The translations under genes and the position numbers were made by a program. 64,000 nt of DNA, taken from assembly GCA_026008535.1 (NCBI GenBank), contig BRKX01000004.1, positions 35,282,501-35,346,500 of the forward strand, written 5' to 3'. This stretch comes from Perilla frutescens. Taxonomy: Eukaryota > Streptophyta > Magnoliopsida > Lamiales > Lamiaceae. The notes below the pieces were generated by a model. The model worked only from the letters and a program-made list of their open reading frames with translations. It searched no databases and was not told where the DNA came from. Below are positions 1 through 10,040 of the stretch, piece after piece. Position 1 is the stretch's first letter. Each line of letters starts with the position of its first letter.

Positions 1-2303
1 AACAGCCCGGAAATGACATTGATGTCTATTTATCACCATTGATTGATGACTTAAAGAAGTTACGGGTTATAGGTGTCGAAGCATATGATGCATACAGACA
101 GGAAAGCTTTCTGCTCAAAGCTGTTCTATTATGGACAATCAATGATTTTCCTACGTATGATAATTTATCAGGATGTAGTGTTAAAGGATATAAGGCATGT
201 CCAAATTGTGGGGATAACATACAGGCTACAGGTTGAAAAATGGAAATAAAATGTCATACATAGGCCATAGAAGATTTTTTCCTGCATATCATCTATATCG
301 AAGACAAAAGAAACACTTTGATGGCAAACAAAAGTCCAACCCAGCCCTGAAGTCATTGAATGGACACGAGGTGTATGAAAAAGTGAGAAACATCAATTGT
401 TTGTGGGGAAATGGAAAGGTAAAAAATAAAAGAAAAGGAAAGGAAAAGGATGATAGCAAATCATGTTGGAAAAAGAGATCAGTATTCTTTGATCTTGTGT
501 ATTGAAAGCATCTTCATGTTCGACATGTTCTCGATGTGATGAACATTGAAAAAAATATGTGTGAGAGTCTCATTAGTACACTACTTGACATACCAGGTAA
601 GATAAAAGATGGAGTTGCATCATGACGAGATCTTCTGGCCATGGGTGTGTGAACTGAATTGGCACCGAAGTGGGGAAAAATGAACATTTTTACCACCTGC
701 TTGCCATACATTAAGTAAAGAGGATAAAAGAAAAATGTACAACTCTTTGTTTAAAATGAAAGTGCCCACATGATACTCATCTAATGTAGCCAATCTAGTA
801 TCGATGAATGACTTGAAACTTACTGGGCTCAAATCTCATAACTGTCACACTTTGATGCAACAATTGCTTCATGTTGCCATACGTGGTGTTTAACCGAAAG
901 AAGTTAGGTATAGTATCACAAAGTTTTGTTTCTTCTTCAATATTTTATGTAACAAGGTTATTGATGTATCAAAGTTGGATGAGATTCAAAGAGATATTGT
1001 AGTGACTTTGTGTTTGCTAGAAAAACATTTTCCTTCGTCATTCTTCAATATAATGGTTCATTTAGTGGTTTATCTTGTACAAGAGGTGAAGTTGTGTGGA
1101 CCAGTTTGGTACAGATGAATGTACCCATTTGAGCGATTCATGAGAATATTGAAAGGATATGTACGTAATCGTAATCGGCTAGAAAGGTGAATTACTGAGT
1201 GTTATATTGCTGAAGAGGCTGTGGAATTTTGTTTAGACTACTTGTCTAATATGAACACAATTGGAATCTCGACTAGCCAGATATAAGCATATAGAACAAA
1301 GTCGTTGTCTGCACCTGGGTCGGCTTAAGTAGGTGATAAAGAGTTGGAGCAAGCTCATCAATATGTATTGACAAATGATAATGAGATCGAGCTATATATC
1401 TAGTATGATCTCAAACTTATACCATTTATCATTTCTTATCAAGATATTGGATTAATTAAATGAGTGGTCCTTGAAACAGGGAACACAAATCATATTTGAA
1501 GAGTTCATTTCCTAAAATTAAGAGTGAAAAGTGGTTCCAAGATTAACACAATCGATCATTCAGCACCTGGCTACGTGAACATGTAAGTTCTGTAGTAAAA
1601 TATTTTCGATATAGTATTACAAAGTTAACTTAAAGTTTTTTTTGTAGATTGCGATTGCATCTACACTTTCCACAAATCAAATATCAACAAGGGTAAAGTG
1701 GATGGCCCATGGACCCAACAATCGAGTTCTAAAATATGGGAATTATATGATTAATGGTGTTACATACTACACAAGAGAACGTGATGCTATTAGAGTTGTT
1801 CAAACTTTGGGAGTGATGGTAGTTGCAAGGACAATGCAGATAGCTAGTGCAAAGGATAAAAATCCAGTGGTGGGGGACATGTTATTTTATGGAAGAATTG
1901 AGAAAATTTGGGAGCTCGACTATGGAACATTTAGTGTTGTAGTATTCAAGTGTAGTTAGGTAGATAATAATGGTGGTGTCAAAGTTGACCCTCTTGGTTT
2001 CAAGTTAGTTAACCTGGATAGAATTGGGTACAAAGATGACCCTTTTATTTTGGGTAGTCAAGCTAAACAAGTATTTTATGTTGATGATTCTCATGATATT
2101 ACATGGTCTGTTGTGCTTTTTTCTCCTAGTAGAGAGTATGTTGAATTCATTAATAATGATGAGTTGGGAGACATTACCATGCACCATCAATGTTTTACAA
2201 CACATGTACCCACAATGGATTTGAATGATGAAGGAGACGAGAATGAACCGTCTTTTGTTCATGGAGATTGTGATGGAACTTGGGTTGATAATGCGAATAT
2301 TTA
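1..2303 (+). pseudogene. TNP2-like CACTA transposase, decayed
   Basis: Three family blocks can be read in order. Positions 1-505 give the C-terminal part of the Transposase_21 domain, with DVYLSPLIDDLK, WTINDFPTYDNLSGCSVKG and a Cys pair in ACPNCGD, followed after a frameshift by a stretch matching the HRRFFP motif. Positions 830-1,240 give DUF4218, with a block around CHTLMQQLLHVAIRG and an MYPFERFM core that directly follows a TGA at about 1,116. Positions 1,660-2,303 give DUF4216, with YGRIEKIWELDYGTF, then a TAG at 1,957, then DDPFILGSQAKQVFYV. Several stops stand where family members have Trp, which fits G-to-A decay. The catalytic N-terminal part lies outside the window. Confidence 0.85.
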
Positions 2304-2309
2304 GTTTGG

Positions 2310-3060
2310 ACGATAATTGCACGTATGTTGACTATATTGTGCCATATAAAGATGAACCAGATGTGTTGAATGATCCACCAGAAGGTAGTGGAATAGATAC
2401 TGATGATTGGAGTCGATTCGTAATTAGTCGATTGTCCGATGTATTTAAGGTAGGTCATACTTTATCTATCCAACTTAATTATAAAAATACTGAATTTATA
2501 AGGTAATAATATCTGCGACTTTACTCTGTATTCTGATCAATAATGAAATGTTAATACTCCCTTAGTGAATTAGAGTGGCTCTGCAATCTGTAAAATTTGT
2601 TCTCCAGCATCAATTATAAGCAGCAATGCTCCAACATGTTATATAAAACGCTTTCATTTGCTGTGAGGTTTATTAAGTTGTTGATTTGGTGACAGGAAAA
2701 GAAGTTTTGATTTCAAGAAAGTGGTAGATTTTTGGTTTAGTTTATGACTATTATTTTGGCCAGTGAAGATTTATTATCATTAAAATTTTCTCTGAAGGCT
2801 ATCTTCTTAAGAACTCTTCTAATGATCATACATATTATTCATTATTTGTGAGTCATATTCAATTGATGTGCTTACAGTTAATCTACTGCATACATGTTAA
2901 TCTTGATACTTGTTGATTCAATTTGGTAGGAGAATTATTTTGTTTAATTCTGTAGCTAGATAAATGTATGTGTCACAGATGAAGCAAGCATCGGCTACTT
3001 GTATCTGCTTGCTAGGTTTGTTACTAATTATTTTGAATCAACTAGAAAGTGAGTGCGGAA
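2310..3060. other. Non-coding interval between the CACTA ORFs
   Basis: AT-rich sequence with no open frame of note. It separates the end of the DUF4216 block from the start of the second CACTA ORF and is probably intron or intergenic spacer of the element. I see no nested insertion or repeat in it. Confidence 0.5.
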
Positions 3061-3063
3061 CAG

Positions 3064-4130
3064 AAAGAGAGAAGAATGAAGAACATATACCCACATCGAC
3101 TCTTACGTCGGGGATATGCTGGTTTAATTGAGAAAATGGTATGTTTTTTCATTAAGACTTAACATTGTTTATGTTTGATCATTCTAACTAATTATATTCT
3201 TAATTGCAGAAGGATGAGCTTTGTGGTGATAACGAGGTAGATAGAGCAGTGATGTCGAAAAAAGCACGGGTGACTAAGGACAAGAGGATAGAAGATGAGA
3301 ATTTGAAGGAGGCTGTGTTAAGGATTGTAAGCTACAAAATTTACTATTTTTGTAGGATTTCGTATGCAAATCATTAATGTTATTTTGTTTTTTCTAAATG
3401 AAAGGATGATTACATCTGACAAAAGGAGGATGGAGTGTTCAAGTCTGCAGGAGTGGGATTAGATTTGCTTACATGTGCACTCCAGTCACCAAAAAACTCT
3501 GGATGTGTCAGAGGAGTTGGAAGCTACGTTACGCCTTCTACATCATGTCCCCTAGAGCAGGATGAAGATGTGTGAAACAGGAGCATATTGAGTTGGCGGA
3601 AACAAAGAAACAACTAAGCGATCATAAAGTCTTAATAATTGAACTCCAAGAGAAACTTGCAGAATTGCAAGCATCTATGGGGAAACAAAAGGAGGTAGAA
3701 GAAAATGGGAGTTGCTCTATCAAGTTGGAGACACATAGCCTTAAGGATGACGATGAAGATGTGATGCTTATGAATAAGGATGATGCTTTACATGTGTTTG
3801 TTGATTGTATTTGAATTTATTTTTTGTTTAGTAAGCATAGTGTTATAGAGATTAGTTGTATCTGTATAACCAATTGCAAAATTGTTGATGTAGGGGAAGT
3901 TGGTTTCATTGTTATTGGAGAATTGCAATGATGTTGTTGCTTATGGAAGCATTATGAGTGCAGTCAGTGGTTCTTCAATTCCTAAAAATTGCACGTGTGT
4001 ATCGATCGACGAAGTGCTGGATCCTAAAGCCTTACTACCACATCCTATTCCGAACGTGTGTGAGAATGTAGGAGATGCACTTGGATCCCATGTAGCCTGG
4101 CTTACACATTTGGTGTTGAGCAAAGAAAAG
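3064..4130 (+). pseudogene. Second CACTA ORF (TNP/DUF8039-like), decayed
   Basis: Exon-like pieces at 3,072-3,139, 3,210-3,328, 3,408-3,813 and 3,890-4,130 are separated by short AT-rich introns with plausible GT and AG ends. The first reads NIYPHRLLRRGYAGLIEKM and the third SGCVRGVGSYVTPS, both hallmark motifs of plant En/Spm-type TNP proteins. The third piece continues into a charged, coiled-coil-like stretch (LAETKKQLSDHKVLIIELQE). The last piece has LLPHPIPNV and GSHVAW, matching the DUF8039-like region that precedes the ULP1 module in such proteins. A stop at about 3,417 and another at about 3,573 break the frame. The role of this protein in transposition is not established; DNA binding is usually assumed. 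Confidence 0.7.
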
Positions 4131-4225
4131 GTAAAATGTAATTTATTTACTAATTCATTTGTGTGTGTATATTTATATATGATATATACAGAGTACATCT
4201 AACATTTATTTTGTTGTATTTAATA

Positions 4226-6329
4226 GAGGCCCACCCATAAGGCAGCTGAAAAGAAAAAAGTTGTTAAGACAATGAACATAATGGGTTATCAAGATTTGCA
4301 TCCTAATTTAAAATCAATGTACCGTTATTGTGAGGCTACATTGAAAGATGGAGCTGGACTACCTATTTCCTTGGATGATGAGGTTTTTGGTAACAAATGT
4401 GATATTTACATTCACCTTGAGGATGTCATCCCATTTTGTGAGTTGGAGCCCATTTCGGGCAATTGCATAGTTATTTATATGTGGTAATTATTTATCTTCC
4501 TGAATTTTAATAATAGTTTTGATTTTTAAAAAGTAACATATTATGTTAAATGACTAAAATGTGTGTAATTTGTTAGGAAATTGTACAAGGAAATGGGTGC
4601 TGCAAGCACACTTGGTGGATTTCAATTTGTGAATCCATTTAGTATATCTTATGTGCTAAAGCGCTCGATGAATGTACGAACACAGCTTTTGGCAGAGAGA
4701 CTTGAAGGGACATGCCTAAACGAATTGGTGATAGTGCCTTACAGTGTAGGGTAAGTTTTATACGTTATAGTTCTATAAAAATATGAGTATCCAAATTCCA
4801 ATATAGAGTTTGACATATTCCTTCTTGTACCTGAAAATGACAGTATCCAATATAGATCGAGTCTGCGATATTCCTTCATTTCTCATGCTTCAACTAATTT
4901 GGTCATCCTTATTATACTTATCTTGTTATTCCACACATCAACTATCAAAGAACACTAACCAGAAAACATTAAACACTTGGATTAACTCCTTTCACAATCT
5001 GCCATCAACCTAAATAATCTTCAACAATCTGCTATCCACATTAAAAACAAAGACCTGAATTTTAATTGGTATTTCTAGCATTGATTATGTGGGAAGCTTC
5101 GGATTGGATCACATTTACAATATAATAATGGTTTTTTTAGAGATCTTGGTGTGACAATTGACTTTCTCCTTGAGTTTTTAGAGATCTTGGTGTGACAATT
5201 TGGTTGGAAATATATCTTAAATTTGTATCATATTCTGCTGTTTTTGTGTTATTCATATGCTTCATGCAAATGCTTGAGTTTTCTACGTAGTGTGAATATG
5301 GCTAAGCGAGGAAATATAGATCAGCAGAAGTCGGGATTCCCTAATGGTAGTTTTCTATTTTTCTTGTACTTATTGAGGAAATATGGATGGCTTTTCTCCT
5401 CATCAGTGACAATATTCAAAATTAAGAGTATCTCTTTTCAGTTTCATTCCAGGAAAAGGCTGTAAAATGTCTATATAGCAGCTCTATAACATAATCTGAG
5501 AGACTGTTCTGACTGTATGCTAAGATTCAGTGTCAAAGCATGTATATCTGCTCTTCTATTAGACTGACTGCATGCTAAGTTTCATTCTAGGAAAGGCCTG
5601 TAAAATTTGTTAGGAAATTTCCTTATAAGTGTACTAATCAATAGTTATTGTGAATCAGCCACCATTGGATACTCACAGTATTCGACCCGCACAAAGAGAT
5701 TGTGTACTTGCTCGAATCTCTGAGTAATCGAAACCATGAACAAAGTTGGAAAAATATTGTGGACATGTAAGAAAAAATATGTAGTTTAATATGTAATTTT
5801 TATATATTCACATTACTAATTTAGGTGTTTATATGGTATAAAGGATAATAACTTTGTTCAACACAAGTTTGTCAAAGAAGGGTAAAAAACAACCAACCTG
5901 GGAGATTGTAAAGGTATATACGTATTTCCATTTGATATTTACTAGTGCATGTGCGTGCAACTTGTACTGCCTAATATTTAATATTTTAACATAGACTCCT
6001 CGACAACCCGATTCCAAGCAATGCAGATTTTATGTAATTCATTTCATGAAATAAATCATTGAAGAGCTTCAAGAAAATGATTCTATTTCTATAAGATCTG
6101 CGGTAAGTATTATGTCTAACCTACATAACCTGTATTTTGTTTAATTTCATTCCATTAATTAAATTTGATCTTACTTTCTTTTATTTCAAGATACAGTTAT
6201 GCCTATTTATAATATATAACCTGTACTCTATTTTTTTAATGATACTAGTTCAAAAGGGATAAGTATTTACAAGAGGATATCGATAAAGTTCGTGTGGAGT
6301 GGGCGAATTGCGTGCTTGAGGATACATAA
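4226..6329 (+). pseudogene. ULP1-like (C48) protease module of the CACTA element
   Basis: Pieces at 4,226-4,486 and 4,577-4,750 give the upstream ULP1 region (LVIVPYSVG). The catalytic part resumes at 5,656 with HHWILTVFDPHKE, which carries the expected His and Asp, then at 5,995 with PRQPDSKQCRFYVIHFM. That block keeps the Gln and the nucleophile Cys (TGC at 6,022-6,024), although the residue after Cys is Arg rather than the usual Gly. A final piece at 6,249-6,329 reads VRVEWANCV, like the family end. A TAA follows FMK at about 6,046. C48 proteases cleave SUMO-like conjugates; the role of these transposon versions is unknown. The interval 4,751-5,650 is filled with locally duplicated non-coding sequence, so the gene is broken. 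Confidence 0.75.
4751..5650. other. Non-coding filler with local duplications inside the CACTA protease gene
   Basis: This interval has no recognisable coding sequence. It holds two close copies of a block around TAGAGATCTTGGTGTGACAA (about 5,137 and 5,175) and two diverged copies of a block containing CATTC, AGGAAA and CTGTAAAAT (about 5,448 and 5,582). It sits where other family members have a short intron, so it is probably an expanded intron or old insertion debris. Confidence 0.5.
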
Positions 6330-6639
6330 GATCGTGCAAGGTAGTAGTAGAGTTTTGGATTGATGGATATTGTAGTATAGCTTTGACATACTGCGTATTA
6401 TATTTTGGACAGATTGTGGTAGCTTTGACTGATTGCATATTATATTTTGGACATCTATTTTGATGATGTATGATATTTTGAATGATAATTAAATTTGCAT
6501 TTTGAATGATATTTTAATTTACATTTTGAATGATATTTTATATTTTTTGACGATTATCAATTATAATATTTTTTAATTTGGGATTAATACAAGATTAAAA
6601 TAATTTAACAAATAGGGCAAAAAAAAGAAATAAAGACCA

Positions 6640-7210
6640 TGATTTTTTGAAAAAACCGTGGTAAAATTACCACAGTTTTAATAGGAATGGTGGTAACTTT
6701 ACCACGGTTTTAATTGAGAACCATGGTAAATTTACCACAGTTTTATACAAACCGTGGTAATTTTACCAGGGTTTTTTTAAAAAAAATTGTGGTTAACTTA
6801 CCACAGTTAAAATCTAACTATGGTAAAATTGCCACGGTTTCAATTTACGACGGTTTTATTGAAACCGTGGTAATTTTACCACGATTTTTAAGGAAAACCG
6901 TGGTAAGTTTACCACGGTTTTTTGTAACTGTCATAATTTAACCACGATTTTTTGAAAATCGTGGTAAAATTACCACGGTGAATAACCGAGGTGTATGTCA
7001 CCGTCGTAAATTAACCATAATTTTGATAAAATCGTGGTAAAATTACCACGGTGAATACCCGTGGTGTATGCTACCATCGTAAATTAACCTCTGTTTTGAT
7101 AAAATCGTGGTAAAATTACCACGGTGAACACCCGTGGTGTATGAGCGTGCGCAAAGACGACGTCCACCTAGACCATGGTTGAGATTTCTCATACACCATG
7201 GTTCTTACCC
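6640..7210. repeat. CACTA subterminal repeat field (ACCGTGGTAA / TTACCACGGT)
   Basis: Short inverted units built on ACCGTGGTAA and its complement TTACCACGGT recur in both orientations every 20-45 bp, and the last part shifts to ACCGTGGTGTATG. In characterised CACTA elements such dense subterminal motifs are binding sites for the element-encoded TNPA-type protein. Alternating orientation means the transcript could fold extensively. The field ends 27 bp before the element terminus. Confidence 0.85.
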
Positions 7211-7224
7211 GTGGTGTATGATTT

Positions 7225-7237
7225 TTTTCTTGTAGTG
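7225..7237 (-). repeat. CACTA terminal inverted repeat (3' end)
   Basis: The minus strand from 7,237 reads CACTACAAGAAAA, the canonical start of a CACTA terminus. The adjoining plus-strand sequence AATGGTTTAAC is recognisable R-family repeat (compare 61,674 onward), which fixes the boundary. Confidence 0.88.
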
Positions 7238-8577
7238 AATGGTTTAACTTTTATTCCTTTGATTTATAGTGAATTATTGATTCAGGACCTGAAAGATGAG
7301 TAATCTATCGATTCAGGACCCGAAAGATGAAAATTCTCAATCTAGGACCTCAAAAATCACGAATTTTGTTTTCTATTTATTTTTAATTAATTTTAACAAT
7401 TCCTTTATTTGATTTAATGGATAATTAATGAAGAAATTTTCATTGAAAATTAATATAAAATTAATTACAAAATAAAAGAAAATCAAAATTCGTGATTTTT
7501 GAGGTCCTGGATTGAGAGTTTTCATCTTTCAGGTTCTGAATTAATAGATTACCCATCTTTCAGGTCCTGAATGGACAATTCTCCTTGATTTATTGATTAG
7601 TTGTTCAAGCTCTCTTCACTACAAATTATATTATATTTTTACTTAGTTTGTTTTGCTTAATTTACATTAAATTTAAAAAAATTAAATGTATGATATAATA
7701 AATCAATGCTTTCATATGATTCTATGATTCTTAATTTAAATCCCATGTTAAGTATTATATTTTTCCATCTTTGTATTTAAGGCATTTAATTATTTGCACC
7801 ATCGAGGACTCCATTATACCTTTAAACTAGGATCACCCGTTGGACCACCAAACTATATCAGTTTACACTTTTATATTTGGAACTCGTTCCTTAGACCCTT
7901 AAATACATTACAGTATATGTTTAGAACATTAATATGTTGCTAAGACATAGTTCTTATGTATAGATCCAATTACCCAAAACATGCATAGGACAAGCAACAA
8001 ACGATTAAGGCTATATCTATATTTAAATATAAGGTCCTAACACGAGACAACTGGCATAGGACGAGAAGTTGTGAATAAAGATACACCTAATTTACTATAA
8101 TGTGGACTTACTAACCAAAACATTTCGAAAATAATAATAATTAAGCTTTTGTCTATTTATGAAAATACTTTATGCTTATGTTGCTCAATAGGGATTTAAT
8201 ACGACTCATATGAGGATTCATAATATAACACTTCGATGCTAATATGACACTTCAATGTGATTGCTTCTAAATATGCTTACGTACGAATACGATATGATAT
8301 GTGATTACATTAGAGCCGGTCTCCACTATATATTGAGCGTATGAATTATGATATGTTAAATGTGGATTTATGGATATTGTTACTGCAAATTATTGGACAA
8401 ATGTATGAGTATGCCCACAGAGTATTTTTTGGCGCTAAACCCCATTGTTTAAAAATATTTTTAGGTAATTGATGACGACATATGGTGGATGTAGACTAAT
8501 GAGGACATCTTGTATGCTTGGCCATATTTTAAATCTTGAAATATTGATTATAAATGCTTCTGTTGCATGTTTACAGA
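7238..8577 (+). repeat. Old LTR-like repeat R', left portion
   Basis: The sequence aligns by eye with 61,675-62,695 of solo LTR R. Shared landmarks are the block around GAGGACTCC (7,806 and 61,922), ATACGACTCATATGAGGATT (8,200 and 62,297) and GCAAATTATTGGAC (8,386 and 62,475). R' is more diverged than R. It was truncated on the left by the CACTA element and split by the MITE (7,267-7,584) and MULE1. It resumes at 20,377. Confidence 0.8.
7267..7584. mobile_element. Foldback MITE with 8-bp target duplication
   Basis: The two ends are inverted copies of about 110 bp. The left end has ATTCAGGACCTGAAAGATG, repeated once, then CTCAAAAATCACGAATTTTG; the right end is the reverse complement. The short centre is AT-rich. 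TTGATTTA flanks both sides (7,259-7,266 and 7,585-7,592). No coding capacity. The equivalent position in R (about 61,700) lacks the element, which supports an insertion. Eight bases fits hAT-like elements and nine would fit MULE; I cannot decide between them. Confidence 0.75.
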
Positions 8578-8586
8578 TTATTTAAA
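8578..8586. repeat. MULE1 target site duplication, left
   Basis: TTATTTAAA here is repeated exactly at 20,368-20,376. The uninterrupted sequence GATTATTTAAAT occurs once in the paralogous R repeat at about 62,692, showing the pre-insertion state. Nine bases is the standard Mutator duplication. Confidence 0.9.
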
Positions 8587-8708
8587 GGGGGAAATGTTTA
8601 TTTAGACAAAAGTAAATAAGAAATGGGAAAAAACATCAAGATTTAAAACATAGGTGTTATTTCGACACTTTGTACTTGTTTATTAAAACTTTTTAGGAAA
8701 TGGTCCCA
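8587..8708 (+). repeat. MULE1 left terminal inverted repeat
   Basis: From GACAAAAGTAAATAAG (8,605) through GGAAATGGTCCC (about 8,706) the sequence matches the reverse complement of 20,256-20,367 with scattered substitutions. The outermost 18 bases (GGGGGAAATG...) are less well conserved than the inner part. Confidence 0.8.
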
Positions 8709-8799
8709 CAATATCAATTTTAATGGTAAAAAACTGACAAGATTCTGCAAGGGAATAAATTCCCCCAGCTTTTGAGTTAAAAGCCCCACCATATAAAAC

Positions 8800-9387
8800 T
8801 TAATCGATGCCACATAAAACTTAATCGATGTTATATATAAAATAATCGATGCTACATAAAAATAATCGATGCTTAGTCAAGGACCGTTTGGACTTAATTG
8901 ATGCTTTTTAAAAAAAATTGACGCAGTTAAAAAATATACACATAATCGATGTTGTTTAAAAATAGGCATAATCGATGCTGTTAACAAAATTAAAATTAAT
9001 CGATGCAGTTAAAAAATTCAAATAATCGATGTTGTTTAAAAATAGGGATAATCGATGCAGTTAAAAAATTGAAAGTAATCGATGCTAAAAAATAAAAATA
9101 GTCGATGCTGTTAAAAAATAAAAAATAATCGATGCTGACTGAAATTAAAAATAATCGATTATGTTAAAAAAATTAAAAGTAATCGATTATGTTAAATTAA
9201 TCGATTATGTTGAAATTAATCGATTATGTTAATCGATTATGTTGAAAGTAATCGATTATGTTAAATTAATCGATTATGTTAATCGATTATGTTGAAATTA
9301 AAAATAATCGATTATGTTAAATTAATCGATGTTGTTGAAAAATTAAAAGTAATCGATGCAATTAAAAATTAAAAATAATCGATGCAT
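8800..9387. repeat. MULE1 left outer array, ATCGATG and ATCGATTATGTT units
   Basis: About thirty short AT-rich units each contain AATCGATGC, or in the middle AATCGATTATGTT. Spacing is irregular, roughly 14-35 bp. The same kind of array, in AATCGAGG and ATCGATG form, lies in the opposite arm at 19,676-20,168. There is no coding sequence. Confidence 0.85.
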
Positions 9388-9948
9388 AGTCGAGAAATTT
9401 TGGACTTATATTCTTAATCAAAAATTAATCGAGGAATTACTTTAAATCAATCAATACTAATTTTTAAAATAATTGAGAATATTAAACTTGGCATCTTTAA
9501 ATCAATCGATGCTAATTTTTTAACCGAGGCCTTATTCTAATTATGTGGGCAATTGTATTTATTTTTAATTGAATCAATCTAAATGGGCCCACGCGTCTGA
9601 AAAAGCTTACAACTTTGTGTACTTATCCCTGCCATGTTGAATTTGGTCATGCAAAAATGGAATATTTATTATTAGGGTTTCGACTACACCCAACTACCTC
9701 TCGTGCAGATTAAAAAAAAAAACGTTTGATTCTCTCTCTCTTTCTCTCCCAACTGCCATTATCACTCTCTCTTCGAAGTTGAATTTAATTTTCCCAACCA
9801 CCCCCCACATTCTCTCTCTCCTCGCTTAAAGTCGACATTCTATCGTGGGCTGAAGAAGAAAATCTCTTCCTCGCATAAGTGTGAATTTTTACAGTTTAAT
9901 TTGAAGAACTGAAAAAAAAAACGCATCTCATCTCATTCTCGCCAAAAA

Positions 9949-9988
<40 letters not shown>

Positions 9989-10040
9989 CAACTGACGGTC
10001 TTCAATGTTCGTTGCAGTTGACTACTCATCGACACCGGAG
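9388..10040 (+). promoter_or_regulatory. Candidate promoter and 5' leader of the MULE1 protease gene
   Basis: This repeat-poor interval lies between the outer and intronic arrays of the left arm. It contains a TATA-like AATATTTATTATT (about 9,661), a telo-box-like TTAGGGTTTCG (9,673) that recurs in the opposite arm at about 20,178 and 20,198, and CT-rich tracts at 9,725-9,830 and 9,952-9,987 typical of plant 5' leaders. A TTCGTTGCAG acceptor-like site lies shortly before the proposed ATG at 10,041. Initiation inside the terminal arm is inferred by analogy with MuDR. Confidence 0.45.
9952..9987 (+). repeat. (TC)n microsatellite
   Basis: Uninterrupted TC dinucleotide run of about 35 bp in the presumed 5' leader of the MULE1 protease gene. 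CT-rich leaders are common in plants, and this tract is likely to vary in length between individuals. Confidence 0.9.

Larger units (their letters stand above)
1..7237 (+). mobile_element. CACTA (En/Spm) DNA transposon, 3' part; 5' end outside window
   Basis: The element runs off the left edge and ends at 7,237, where the minus strand starts CACTACAAGAAAAAAATC, the classic CACTA terminal inverted repeat. Reading left to right it holds TNP2-type transposase remnants, a second ORF of the TNP type, a ULP1-like protease module and a 600-bp field of subterminal repeats. This is the usual gene order of plant CACTA elements. All coding parts carry stops and frameshifts, so this copy is dead, though a complete relative could act on its terminus. 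It was inserted into the old LTR-like repeat R', whose sequence resumes at 7,238. The 3-bp target duplication cannot be checked because the 5' end is missing. Confidence 0.9.
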
